Source: an uncultured Collinsella sp. (GTDB lineage Bacteria; Actinomycetota; Coriobacteriia; Coriobacteriales; Coriobacteriaceae). From it: 22,551 bases of DNA. Every line of letters begins with the position of its first letter. Position 1 is the stretch's first letter. Made by a program: the position numbers and the translations under genes. The notes under the pieces were generated by a model. The model was given only the letters and a program-made list of their open reading frames with translations. It had not been told where the DNA came from and did not search any database. Shown piece by piece: positions 1 through 7,478 of this stretch. The stretch spans positions 1 through 22,551 of the forward strand of contig CABUQY010000027.1 of NCBI GenBank assembly GCA_902493915.1, given 5' to 3'.

Positions 1-186
1 GCCCGCATCGTGGACGCGGCGCACCTACTTGCCGATAAGACCTATGGAGACGAGGTCGACCCATCCGAGCTGACCCCACGCGAGCGCCGCCGTCTGGAGC
101 GCGCCAAGCTCGCCGTGCGCGAATACCGCCGCCGCATGCTGGAGCTCTATGCACGCGATGAGGCCCAGGACGACGACGGCAAGTAG
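1..186 (+). CDS. 3' end of an unidentified gene (partial)
   Basis: An open frame runs from the first base of the window to a TAG stop at 184-186 and encodes the last 61 residues of a protein whose start lies outside. The fragment is strongly charged: an Arg/Lys/Glu-rich stretch (PRERRRLERAKLAVREYRRR) looks helical, and the tail is acidic (DEAQDDDGK). Codon use is G/C-biased at third positions like the neighbours, so it is probably a real coding end. A terminator follows 39 nt later. I do not recognise the family, and the fragment is too short and too low in complexity to name. Confidence 0.6.
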   Translation, partial: ARIVDAAHLLADKTYGDEVDPSELTPRERRRLERAKLAVREYRRRMLELYARDEAQDDDGK

Positions 187-224
187 CAAGGAATGTCGGG
201 ATACGGGTTCCGTCCAAATAATAG

Positions 225-266
225 AAGGCGCGCTGCCTGCGGTTGATGCAGGCAACGCGCCTTTTG
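225..266. terminator. Bidirectional intrinsic terminator
   Basis: Left arm 227-240 pairs with right arm 248-261 over 14 positions with one mismatch, around a 7-nt loop. A short T run (262-265) follows on the plus strand. On the left side lies an A-rich stretch (219-226), which gives a T-rich tract on the minus strand. It sits between two converging genes (stops at 186 and 299) and would serve both. Confidence 0.8.
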
Positions 267-298
267 CGTTGAGCTTCGTTGAGGTTCGAAGTAGTGGA

Positions 299-1642
299 CT
301 AGTTGGCCATGACGCCTTCGGTCCAAGCCTCAACGTCCTCGATGCGTAGGACGTTGGCGACCTCGGCCACGCAGTCGACGCTGGCAAGCTCGGCGGCGGC
401 AGCCTGGACGTCCTTCTCGAGCGCGCGGTGCGTCAGGAAGATGACCGAGCAGGCATCGCTGACGCCCGACTTGCCGTCCTCGACCTGGTTGATGAGCGAG
501 ATCGAGATGTTGTGCTTGGCAAAGATGTCGACCGTCTCGGACAGGGCGCCCACGCGGTCGGCGACCTTCAGGCGCACATAGTACTTGGTCTGGAGCTCGT
601 CCATGGGCTTAAAGGCGAGGTTGTGGCCATAGGGTTCAATCTCGGGCAGCGGAGCCACGCCGCGGCTGATCTGCTCGGAGAGCGACAGGATGTCGCCCAC
701 GACGGCGCTTGCGGTGGGGAAGGAGCCTGCGCCGGCACCGTAGAACATGGTCTCGCCCACGGCGTCGCCTACCACGTAGACGGCGTTCATGGCGCCGTTG
801 ACCTTGGCAAGCATGTGGTCGGCGGGGATCAGCGTGGGATGCACGCGGACGTCGACGCCAGCGTCGGTGTTGCGTGCGATGCCCAGCAGCTTGATGGTGT
901 AGCCGAGCTCGCGGGCCTGGGCAATGTCTTCGGCGCCGATGGTACGGATACCCTGCTGGTAGACATCGTCGGTGGTCACGCGGGTGCCAAAGCCGATGGA
1001 AGCGAGGATTGCCGTCTTGCTGGCGGCGTCGAAGCCGTCGACGTCGGCGGACGGGTCGGCCTCGGCATAGCCCTTTGCCTGGGCGTCGGCGAGCACGTCA
1101 GCGTAATCGGCGCCCTCGGCGTCCATGCGCGACAGGATGTAGTTGGTGGTGCCGTTGAGAATGCCAGCGATGGTCAGGATCTTGTTGCCCACCAGGTCGT
1201 GCTCGAGCGTGCTCACGATGGGGATGCCGCCGCCGCAGCTGGCCTCGCACTTAATCTGCACGCCGCACGCGCGCGCCTTCTCGGCGAGCGTCTCGACATG
1301 ACGGCCCAGCAGGGCCTTGTTGGCAGAGACGACGTGCTTGCCATTCTCGAAGGCGGTGGTGAAGATTTCGGTCGCGGGGTGCTCGCCGCCGATGAGCTCG
1401 ACGACGATATCGACGGCGGGGTCGGTGACGACGTCGTGCCAGTCGCTCGTAAAGGCCTCGCGCTCAATACCGGCGGCTTCGGCCTGCTCCCAGGCAAGCG
1501 CGCAGGCGCGGGTCAGCTTAAGGTCGATGCCGTAGGCGGCCAGGTACTCATCGTGGTGGCTCTTGATCAGACGGGCCACGCCGCCGCCGACGGTTCCCAG
1601 ACCGATGAGGCCGACGTTCACGGTGCGCAGGGGTTCGCTCAT
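299..1642 (-). CDS. hom: Homoserine dehydrogenase
   Basis: This 447-residue protein should reduce L-aspartate-4-semialdehyde to L-homoserine with NAD(P)H, the branch step to threonine, methionine and (via threonine) isoleucine. Seen: an N-terminal Rossmann motif GLIGLGTVGGG (G14, G16, G19), the family segments SANKALLGRH, GILNGTTNYILSRM and ADPSADVDGFDAASK, and a C-terminal ACT-type domain from about residue 355 (YYVRLKVADRVGALSETVDI). ACT domains in this family usually bind threonine for feedback control; that is family knowledge. Length matches the ACT-containing form. The start is supported by AAGGAG (plus-strand 1649-1654) 6 nt upstream. A TAGAAT hexamer on the minus strand (1697-1702) could be a -10 box, but no clear -35 is seen. 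It stands alone, divergent from the importer operon. Confidence 0.95.
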   Translation of the reverse strand: MSEPLRTVNVGLIGLGTVGGGVARLIKSHHDEYLAAYGIDLKLTRACALAWEQAEAAGIEREAFTSDWHDVVTDPAVDIVVELIGGEHPATEIFTTAFENGKHVVSANKALLGRHVETLAEKARACGVQIKCEASCGGGIPIVSTLEHDLVGNKILTIAGILNGTTNYILSRMDAEGADYADVLADAQAKGYAEADPSADVDGFDAASKTAILASIGFGTRVTTDDVYQQGIRTIGAEDIAQARELGYTIKLLGIARNTDAGVDVRVHPTLIPADHMLAKVNGAMNAVYVVGDAVGETMFYGAGAGSFPTASAVVGDILSLSEQISRGVAPLPEIEPYGHNLAFKPMDELQTKYYVRLKVADRVGALSETVDIFAKHNISISLINQVEDGKSGVSDACSVIFLTHRALEKDVQAAAAELASVDCVAEVANVLRIEDVEAWTEGVMAN

Positions 1643-1892
1643 AGATAGCTCCTTCGTGCATCTTATGGATGGATTAACCGCTTAAAGGTTGAGTGCATTC
1701 TAGCGTGAAGTGCGGGCGCGTGCTTGCCTGGCAGCGGGAGCAGCACAAAACGCCACCCCCGAAACGCTGCGGAAACATTGGAAACACGCTCGCTACAAAC
1801 GAACTTCCGTAACAAACTGTCAACGTTTGCACCATAAGGTTTGCCCTGTACCGCAAGACGGCCGCACCGCGGCCAGCGAAAAGGGGGACACC
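1643..1892. promoter_or_regulatory. Divergent intergenic region between hom and the importer operon
   Basis: These 250 bp carry both upstream regions. On the plus side I see a C/A-rich stretch, the 10-mer CGGAAACATT at 1770-1779 (also present before the second binding-protein gene) and a TTGCAC at 1827-1832 that resembles a -35 but lacks a good -10 at the right distance. No strong sigma-A promoter or riboswitch fold stands out. The frame of the downstream gene stays open through part of this region, but it has no ribosome binding site before 1893. Confidence 0.4.
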
Positions 1893-3059
1893 ATGTTTAG
1901 CATCAACAACGTACTTAACCGCAGGAGTTTCTTGGCTGGCGCTGCGGCGCTCGGTAGCACCGCGGCACTCGCTGGTTGCTCGTCGGGTGGCTCGGACGGC
2001 GGCTCCGCCGATGACGGCAAGACCTTCAAGATCGGTGTCATCGGCCCTCTGACCGGCGCCGCGGCAACCTATGGCGTTTCGGCCGAGAAGGGTGCCAAGC
2101 TCGCCGCCAAGGATTTCTCGACCAAGGACCTCAAACTCTCGCTTAAGTCCGAGGATGACGTCGCTGACGGCGAGAAGGCCATCAACGCCTTCAATACCTT
2201 GTGCGACTGGGGCATGCAGGCGCTCGTCGGCCCCGTTACCACCGGTGCCGCCGTCGCCGTCTCGGGCGAGATCGCCGACGATATGCTCATGGTCACGCCC
2301 TCGGCCTCGTCTCTCGACGTCACCAAGGACAAGACCACGGTTTTCCAGGTTTGCTTCACCGATCCCACCATGGGCGCCAGCGCCGCAAAGTTCTTGGCCG
2401 AGAAGTACGCGGATGCCAAGATCGCCCTGTTCTACAACTCCGGCGATACGTATAGCTCGGGCGTTGCCGACGCTTTTGCCGAGCAGGCCAAGGCGTCCAA
2501 GCTCGACATCGTCGATACCGAGACCTTTAAGGACGACTCTTCCACGAGCTTTACCAACCAGCTCACCAAGGCCAAGGAGGCCGGCGCCACGCTCATCTTT
2601 GCGCCGATCTACTACACGCCGGCGTCCGTTTTGCTCAAGAACGCCAAGGACATGGGCTACGATATGACCCTCATGGGTACCGACGGCATGGACGGCCTGC
2701 TTTCTGTGGAAGGCTTCGATACCTCTCTTGCCGAGGGCGTACTGCTCATGACCCCGTTTTCGGCTGACGATGAGAAGAATGCCGACTTCGTCAAGGCCTA
2801 TAAGGATGCCTACGACGAGACGCCCAACCAGTTTGCCGCCGACGCTTACGATTGCGTCCACGCCATCGCCGAGGCCATCGATAGGGCGGGGATTGACATT
2901 TCGGCCGACGGTGCCGACATTGCCGGCGACCTTGCCAAGGCCATGCGCAAGATCAAGATCGAGGGCCTGACAGGCGAGCTGACGTGGAATGACGAGGGCC
3001 AGGTCGAAAAGCCCGCCACAGCCTATGTGATCCAGGACGGCAAGTACATCGCCGCCTAA
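1893..3059 (+). CDS. livJ: Branched-chain amino acid-type ABC transporter substrate-binding lipoprotein (copy 1)
   Basis: This 388-residue extracytoplasmic binding protein captures the substrate for the adjacent LivHMGF permease. The signal sequence carries NRRSFLAG, a hydrophobic run and the lipobox LAGC with Cys29 as the lipidated residue, followed by a Ser/Gly-rich linker. The mature part begins FKIGVIGPLTGAAATYGVS, typical of the LivJ/type I periplasmic-binding fold. The start at 1893 follows AAGGGGG 5 nt upstream; a longer open frame to 1710 has no ribosome binding site and no signal peptide at its front. It is closely related to the next gene. The substrate could be Leu/Ile/Val or another ligand of this broad family. 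The RR motif hints at Tat export. Confidence 0.93.
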   Translation: MFSINNVLNRRSFLAGAAALGSTAALAGCSSGGSDGGSADDGKTFKIGVIGPLTGAAATYGVSAEKGAKLAAKDFSTKDLKLSLKSEDDVADGEKAINAFNTLCDWGMQALVGPVTTGAAVAVSGEIADDMLMVTPSASSLDVTKDKTTVFQVCFTDPTMGASAAKFLAEKYADAKIALFYNSGDTYSSGVADAFAEQAKASKLDIVDTETFKDDSSTSFTNQLTKAKEAGATLIFAPIYYTPASVLLKNAKDMGYDMTLMGTDGMDGLLSVEGFDTSLAEGVLLMTPFSADDEKNADFVKAYKDAYDETPNQFAADAYDCVHAIAEAIDRAGIDISADGADIAGDLAKAMRKIKIEGLTGELTWNDEGQVEKPATAYVIQDGKYIAA

Positions 3060-3330
3060 GTGCGCATAAAGCGCGACCGGTGAGGCCGTTTTATTCAGGG
3101 CAGGGACGCCTGTAACAGAACGGAAACATTACTTTCACACAATAAAGTGGCATTACTGCATAAAGTAATAGAAATACGCAGAATTATGGATAAATGGACA
3201 AATCCAAAGAAAAGTTGAAATAATCGCCACTTTCCTTAACTAAAGCGTCTAGTATTTTGCGAACGCCGAACACGGCGAAGGATGGCCTGTCGGGTAACCG
3301 AAACCCGACGAGATTTGAGAGGAGAGCCGC
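3060..3330 (+). promoter_or_regulatory. AT-rich regulatory region before the second binding protein
   Basis: This 271-bp gap is much more AT-rich (about 3121-3255) than anything around it. It contains CGGAAACATT at 3121-3130, shared with the region upstream of copy 1. CATTACT occurs at 3127 and 3151, ATAAAGT at 3142 and 3160, and an inverted pair ATTACTTT (3128-3135) / AAAGTAAT at 3162-3169. This arrangement suggests operator sites and a promoter for the second gene, though no textbook -35/-10 pair is obvious. No strong terminator follows copy 1, so readthrough is also possible. Confidence 0.45.
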
Positions 3331-4518
3331 ATGTCGAGCCTCACTGGTAAGTCATTGAACCCTGTTATGAATCGCAGGAGCGTTATCGCGAGCGCAGCAG
3401 GTCTGGGGGCGATGTCCATTCTAGCTGGTTGCTCCTCCAACGGCGGCGACAGCGGTTCCGCTTCAAGCGACGCTTCGTTTAAGATCGGTACCATCGGCCC
3501 GCTGACCGGCGCCAACGCGTCCTACGGCAAGTCCGTTACCCAGGGTGTCGAGCTTGGCTGCAAGGATTTCTCGACCAAGGAGCTGCCGCTTGCCAGCAAG
3601 GCCGAGGATGACCAGGCCGACGGCGAGAAGGCCGTCAACGCCTTCAACACCCTGCTCGACTGGGGCATGCAGGCCCTCGTCGGCCCGACCACCACGGGTG
3701 CGTCGGTTGCCGTTGCCGCCGAGTGCGGTAACGACCCCAAGACGTTCATGATCACCCCGTCCGCGTCCTCCGAGGACGTCACCGACGGCAAGGATTGCGT
3801 CTTCCAGGTTTGCTTCACCGACCCCAACCAGGGTGTCAACGCTGCCAAGTTCCTGGCGCAGAAGTATGCGGACGAGAAGTTCGTGCTGTTCTATAACTCC
3901 GGCGACGCCTATTCTTCGGGCATCGCAGATTCCTTTAAGGCCCAGGCCGCTGAGTCCAAGCTCGAGATTGTTGACGAGGAGACCTTTAAGGACGACTCCG
4001 CCACGAGCTTTACCAACCAGCTGACCAAGGCCAAGCAGGCCGGCGCCACCATGATCTTTGCGCCGATCTACTACACGCCGGCGTCCGTCCTGCTCAAGAA
4101 CGCCAAGGACATGGGCTACGACGTCAAGATGATGGGCTGCGACGGCATGGACGGCATCCTGGGCGTTGAGGGCTTCGATACCTCTCTTGCTGAGGGTCTG
4201 CTGCTCATGACCCCGTTCTCCGCCGACGACGAGAAGAACGCCGACTTCGTTAACGCTTACAAGGATAAGTACGGCGATACCCCCGACCAGTTTGCCGCCG
4301 ACGCCTACGACGGCGTGCACGCGGTGGCCGAGGCCGTCAAGGAGGCCGGTCTTGGTGTCGACGCCGATCCGACCGAGGTCGCCGAGAAGCTGTCCAAGGC
4401 TATGCTCAAGATTACCGTTGACGGTCTGACCGGCAAGCTCACCTGGAACGATAAGGGCCAGGTCCAGAAGGAGCCCACGGCGTACGTCATCACCGACGGC
4501 AAGTACGTGCAGGCCTAA
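3331..4518 (+). CDS. livJ: Branched-chain amino acid-type ABC transporter substrate-binding lipoprotein (copy 2)
   Basis: This is a second binding protein of 395 residues, paralogous to the gene just upstream. The signal has NRRSVIAS, a hydrophobic stretch and lipobox LAGC with Cys34. The mature domain begins FKIGTIGPLTGANASYGKS and keeps long stretches identical to copy 1 (for example FAPIYYTPASVLLKNAKDMG). Differences are concentrated in the linker and N-terminal lobe. The start is supported by GAGAGGAG 5 nt upstream. It lies directly before livH, separated by two hairpins. Two receptors feeding one permease would broaden ligand range or adjust affinity, as known for E. coli LivJ/LivK; which ligand each binds cannot be read from sequence. 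Confidence 0.93.
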   Translation: MSSLTGKSLNPVMNRRSVIASAAGLGAMSILAGCSSNGGDSGSASSDASFKIGTIGPLTGANASYGKSVTQGVELGCKDFSTKELPLASKAEDDQADGEKAVNAFNTLLDWGMQALVGPTTTGASVAVAAECGNDPKTFMITPSASSEDVTDGKDCVFQVCFTDPNQGVNAAKFLAQKYADEKFVLFYNSGDAYSSGIADSFKAQAAESKLEIVDEETFKDDSATSFTNQLTKAKQAGATMIFAPIYYTPASVLLKNAKDMGYDVKMMGCDGMDGILGVEGFDTSLAEGLLLMTPFSADDEKNADFVNAYKDKYGDTPDQFAADAYDGVHAVAEAVKEAGLGVDADPTEVAEKLSKAMLKITVDGLTGKLTWNDKGQVQKEPTAYVITDGKYVQA

Positions 4519-4548
4519 TTGGCCGCCTTACATAGAGCGGTTTTGATC

Positions 4549-4582
4549 CCAAGCAGGGGAGGTTTTGGCCTTCCCTGCTTGC
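4549..4582 (+). terminator. Strong intercistronic hairpin after the second binding protein
   Basis: Arms 4551-4562 and 4569-4580 form a 12-bp stem with one G-U pair and a 6-nt loop, extendable by C4550-G4581. No T run follows at once, so it is more likely an mRNA-stabilising or partial-termination element than a full terminator. It lies between the abundant binding-protein cistrons and the permease genes. Confidence 0.6.
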
Positions 4583-4591
4583 TTGGTATCT

Positions 4592-4616
4592 AGGGACAGT
4601 GTAACGTCCCTGTTTC
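4592..4616 (+). terminator. Second intercistronic hairpin, weak terminator-like
   Basis: AGGGAC (4592-4597) pairs with GTCCCT (4606-4611) around an 8-nt loop and is followed by GTTTC. With the stronger hairpin just upstream it could lower transcription into livH relative to the binding proteins. Confidence 0.45.
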
Positions 4617-4657
4617 ATACATTAACTGGAAACCTATTCGAAAGGGGGATGTGGAAC

Positions 4658-5539
4658 ATGACGGTCTTTATCCAATACCTGGTCAACGGCCTGTCCATGG
4701 GCAGCGTCTACGCCATCATCGCGTTGGGCTACACCATGGTCTACGGTATCGCCAAGATGCTCAACTTCGCTCACGGCGATGTCATCATGGTCGGTGCCTA
4801 TGTCTCGTTCTGCGCCACGTCGTATCTCGGCCTCCCGGGCTGGGCATCTGTAGTTCTCTCTTGTGTGGTCTGCACGGTTCTCGGTGTTCTCATTGAGGGT
4901 CTGGCCTATAAGCCGCTGCGCCAAGCAGGCCCGCTGGCCGTTCTGATCACGGCCATCGGCGTGTCTTACTTCCTGCAGAACGCCGCGCAGCTTCTGTGGG
5001 GCGCCACGCCCAAGAACTTCACTTCGCTCGTCACCTTCCCGGTGCCGGAGTTCTTGGCCAAGTTTAACGTAAGCGCCGTCTCGCTCGTCACCATCGTCGC
5101 CTGCCTGGTTATCATGGCCGGCCTGATGTTCTTTACAGGTAAGACCAAGATGGGCAAGGCCATGCGCGCTGTGTCCGAGGACAAGGCCGCCGCTCAGCTC
5201 ATGGGCATCAACGTCAACCGCACCATCTCGATGACGTTCGCCATCGGCTCCGCCCTTGCCGCCATCGCCGGCGTGCTCCTGTGCTCCTACTCGCCGGTGT
5301 TGCAGCCCACCACGGGCGCCATGCCTGGCATCAAGGCCTTCGACGCTGCCGTTTTCGGCGGCATCGGCTCCATCCCCGGTGCCTTTGTCGGCGGTATTCT
5401 CATCGGCATCATCGAGGCGATGGCGCAGGCTTACATTTCCACGAGCCTTGCCAACTCCATCGTCTTTGGTGTTTTGATCATCGTCCTGCTCGTCAAGCCT
5501 GCCGGCCTCTTGGGCAAGTACGTCCCCGAGAAGGTGTAG
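4658..5539 (+). CDS. livH: Branched-chain amino acid ABC transporter permease LivH
   Basis: This 293-residue integral membrane protein is one of two permease subunits of the importer. It has about eight hydrophobic segments and the family signature near the N-terminus (GIAKMLNFAHGDVIMVGAY), plus the EAA-like region with GKAMRAVSEDKAAAQLMGINVNR, which contacts the ATPase. The C-terminal AVFGGIGSIPGAFVGGILIG is typical of LivH. Start choice: AAAGGGGG (4641-4648) is 9 nt from ATG 4658. The ATG at 4649 touches that site, and the more distant in-frame start at 4565 falls inside a hairpin. The stop is followed at once by livM. Confidence 0.93.
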   Translation: MTVFIQYLVNGLSMGSVYAIIALGYTMVYGIAKMLNFAHGDVIMVGAYVSFCATSYLGLPGWASVVLSCVVCTVLGVLIEGLAYKPLRQAGPLAVLITAIGVSYFLQNAAQLLWGATPKNFTSLVTFPVPEFLAKFNVSAVSLVTIVACLVIMAGLMFFTGKTKMGKAMRAVSEDKAAAQLMGINVNRTISMTFAIGSALAAIAGVLLCSYSPVLQPTTGAMPGIKAFDAAVFGGIGSIPGAFVGGILIGIIEAMAQAYISTSLANSIVFGVLIIVLLVKPAGLLGKYVPEKV

Positions 5540-6628
5540 GTGAGCGTTATGAAGTTTCTTAAAGACAAGCAGACGCGTCACGACTTTGTCACGTACGCCA
5601 TGTGCGTTGTGGCGTTCGCCATCGTGTTCTTTATGCAGTCCAACCACATGATCCCGCGCATGATCGCCGGTCAGCTGGTTCCCATCACGGCCTATATCGT
5701 CATGGCCATCTCCCTTAACCTCGTCGTCGGCATCGCGGGCGACTTGTCGCTGGGCCACGCGGGCTTTATGAGCGTCGGTGCCTATACGGGCATCGTCACT
5801 GCCGTCGCGCTGGAGAGCACCGTTCCGTCCGATCCGATGCGTCTGATCATCAGCATTGTGGTCGGCGCTATCGCCGCTGGCATCTTGGGCTTCTTGATCG
5901 GCATCCCGGTCCTGCGCCTGAGCGGCGACTATCTGGCCATCGTGACCCTGGCTTTTGGCGAGATCATCAAAGAGGTCGTCACCTGCCTCATTGTGGGCGT
6001 CGATTCCCGCGGCCTGCATGTGATCTTTAACATCACGGGTAACTCCACGATCGACGACCTGCACCTGCTCGAGGACGGCACCGCCATCATCAAGGGCGCG
6101 CAGGGCGCATCGGGCGTGTCGACCTATTCGACCTTCCTTGCCGGCGCAATCCTGGTTATGGTCGCGCTCGTGATTGTGCTCAACCTGGTTCGCAGCCGTA
6201 CCGGTCGTGCCATTATTGCCGTGCGCGACAACAAGATCGCTGCCGAGTCTGTGGGCATCTCCGTCACCCAGTACCGCATGATCGCCTTCGTGGTTTCCGC
6301 TGCCCTCGCCGGCGCTGCCGGAGCTCTGTTCGGCGGTAACTTCTCGCAGCTTTCCGCCACTAAGTTCGACTTCAATACGTCCATCCTCATTCTGGTGTTC
6401 GTGGTCCTGGGCGGCCTGGGCAACATGCGCGGCTCCGTTATCGCCGCGGCGCTGCTCACGGTGCTCCCCGAGCTGCTCCGTCAGTTCTCGGACTACCGCA
6501 TGCTCATCTACGCCATCGTGTTGATTCTGGTCATGGTCTTTACTAACAACCCACAGCTCAAGGCGTTCTTCGCACGCATTAAGGACCGCTTTGCTTCCAA
6601 GAAGGAGGTGGCAGCCGATGCCCAGTAA
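5540..6628 (+). CDS. livM: Branched-chain amino acid ABC transporter permease LivM
   Basis: The second permease subunit, 362 residues if it starts at the GTG that abuts the livH stop, or 359 if it starts at ATG 5549. The ATG is preceded by AGGTGAG at 4 nt and the GTG by GAGAAGG at 4 nt, so the choice is open. Family marks include SLNLVVGIAGDLSLGHAGFM, GDYLAIVTLAFGEIIKEVV, and AVRDNKIAAESVGISVTQYR, the cytoplasmic ATPase-coupling loop. About nine to ten hydrophobic segments are visible, and the C-terminal tail is charged. The zero or near-zero spacing to livH and the 11-nt overlap with livG indicate translational coupling. Confidence 0.93.
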   Translation: MSVMKFLKDKQTRHDFVTYAMCVVAFAIVFFMQSNHMIPRMIAGQLVPITAYIVMAISLNLVVGIAGDLSLGHAGFMSVGAYTGIVTAVALESTVPSDPMRLIISIVVGAIAAGILGFLIGIPVLRLSGDYLAIVTLAFGEIIKEVVTCLIVGVDSRGLHVIFNITGNSTIDDLHLLEDGTAIIKGAQGASGVSTYSTFLAGAILVMVALVIVLNLVRSRTGRAIIAVRDNKIAAESVGISVTQYRMIAFVVSAALAGAAGALFGGNFSQLSATKFDFNTSILILVFVVLGGLGNMRGSVIAAALLTVLPELLRQFSDYRMLIYAIVLILVMVFTNNPQLKAFFARIKDRFASKKEVAADAQ

Positions 6629-7478
6629 GTTTGAGTTCAACAAGGGCAAGATGGTCCCGTATCCTTCTGGCGCCATCGTTCCCGACCGCGACTTGGGCCA
6701 GCGCCCGGCGCTCGAGTGCATCCACCTGGGCATTGAATTCGGCGGCCTTAAGGCGGTAGACGACTTTAGCCTAACCATCGGCAAGACCGAGATCGCCGGT
6801 CTCATCGGCCCCAACGGTGCCGGCAAGACCACGGTCTTCAACCTGCTCACCAAGGTGTACCAGCCTACGCACGGCACCATCCTGCTCGACGGTGAGGACA
6901 CTTCGGGCAAGTCGGTCTACCAGGTCAACCGCATGGGTATTGCCCGTACGTTCCAGAACATCCGCCTGTTCAACACCATGACGGTGGAGGACAACGTTAA
7001 GGTCGGCCTGCACAACCAGGAGCGCTACTCCGGTTTTGAGGGCGTGCTGCGCCTGCCGACGTATTGGAAGCACGAGAAGGCCGCCCACGAGCGCGCCATG
7101 GAGCTGCTGTCCATTTTTGACATGGAGCACCTGGCAAATGAACAGGCCGGCTCGCTTCCTTACGGCGCTCAGCGTCGTCTGGAAATCGTCCGCGCGCTTG
7201 CCACCAACCCCAAGCTGCTGCTGCTCGACGAGCCTGCCGCCGGCATGAACCCGTCCGAGACCGCAGAGCTCATGGCGAACATCGTCAAGATCCGCGACAC
7301 CTTCGGCATCGCCATCATGCTTATCGAGCATGATATGTCGCTCGTCATGAACATCTGCGAGGGCATCTGCGTGCTTAACTTTGGTAAGGTTATCGCCAAG
7401 GGCACGGCTGAGGAAATCCAGAATAACGATGCCGTTATCGAGGCGTATCTGGGTAAGCAGGATAAGGGGGAGAACTAA
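6618..7478 (+). CDS. livG: Branched-chain amino acid ABC transporter ATP-binding protein LivG
   Basis: This 286-residue ATPase subunit has Walker A GPNGAGKT at residues 64-71, an LPYGAQRRLEIVRAL signature region (a variant of LSGGQ, as is common in LivG), Walker B LLLLDEP with D204/E205, and H-loop IEHDM. Compared with typical LivG it has about 30 extra residues before the ABC domain, with a predicted disordered segment (NKGKMVPYPSGAIVPDRD). The start at 6618 overlaps the livM end by 11 nt and has an excellent GAAGGAGGTG (6601-6610) 7 nt upstream. It is expected to pair with LivF as a heterodimer at the membrane. Confidence 0.94.
   Translation: MPSKFEFNKGKMVPYPSGAIVPDRDLGQRPALECIHLGIEFGGLKAVDDFSLTIGKTEIAGLIGPNGAGKTTVFNLLTKVYQPTHGTILLDGEDTSGKSVYQVNRMGIARTFQNIRLFNTMTVEDNVKVGLHNQERYSGFEGVLRLPTYWKHEKAAHERAMELLSIFDMEHLANEQAGSLPYGAQRRLEIVRALATNPKLLLLDEPAAGMNPSETAELMANIVKIRDTFGIAIMLIEHDMSLVMNICEGICVLNFGKVIAKGTAEEIQNNDAVIEAYLGKQDKGEN

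Noticed and set aside
428..1648. A 406-codon plus-strand frame opposite hom
   Set aside because: Antisense shadow with compositionally biased sequence and no known motifs; hom is complete on the other strand.
1710..1892. N-terminal extension of the first binding protein
   Set aside because: It would bury the signal peptide 61 residues inside the protein and has no ribosome binding site; ATG 1893 has a good one.
1643..1892. A riboswitch or T-box controlling hom or the importer
   Set aside because: I looked for a T-box sequence and for conserved leader folds and saw none; the hom leader is too short from the only candidate -10.
4634..6910. A 758-codon open frame on the minus strand opposite livH, livM and livG
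   Set aside because: It is a low-complexity His/Asp/Gly/Arg-rich mirror of G/C-biased genes, has no ribosome binding site and no domain; the plus-strand genes are unmistakable.
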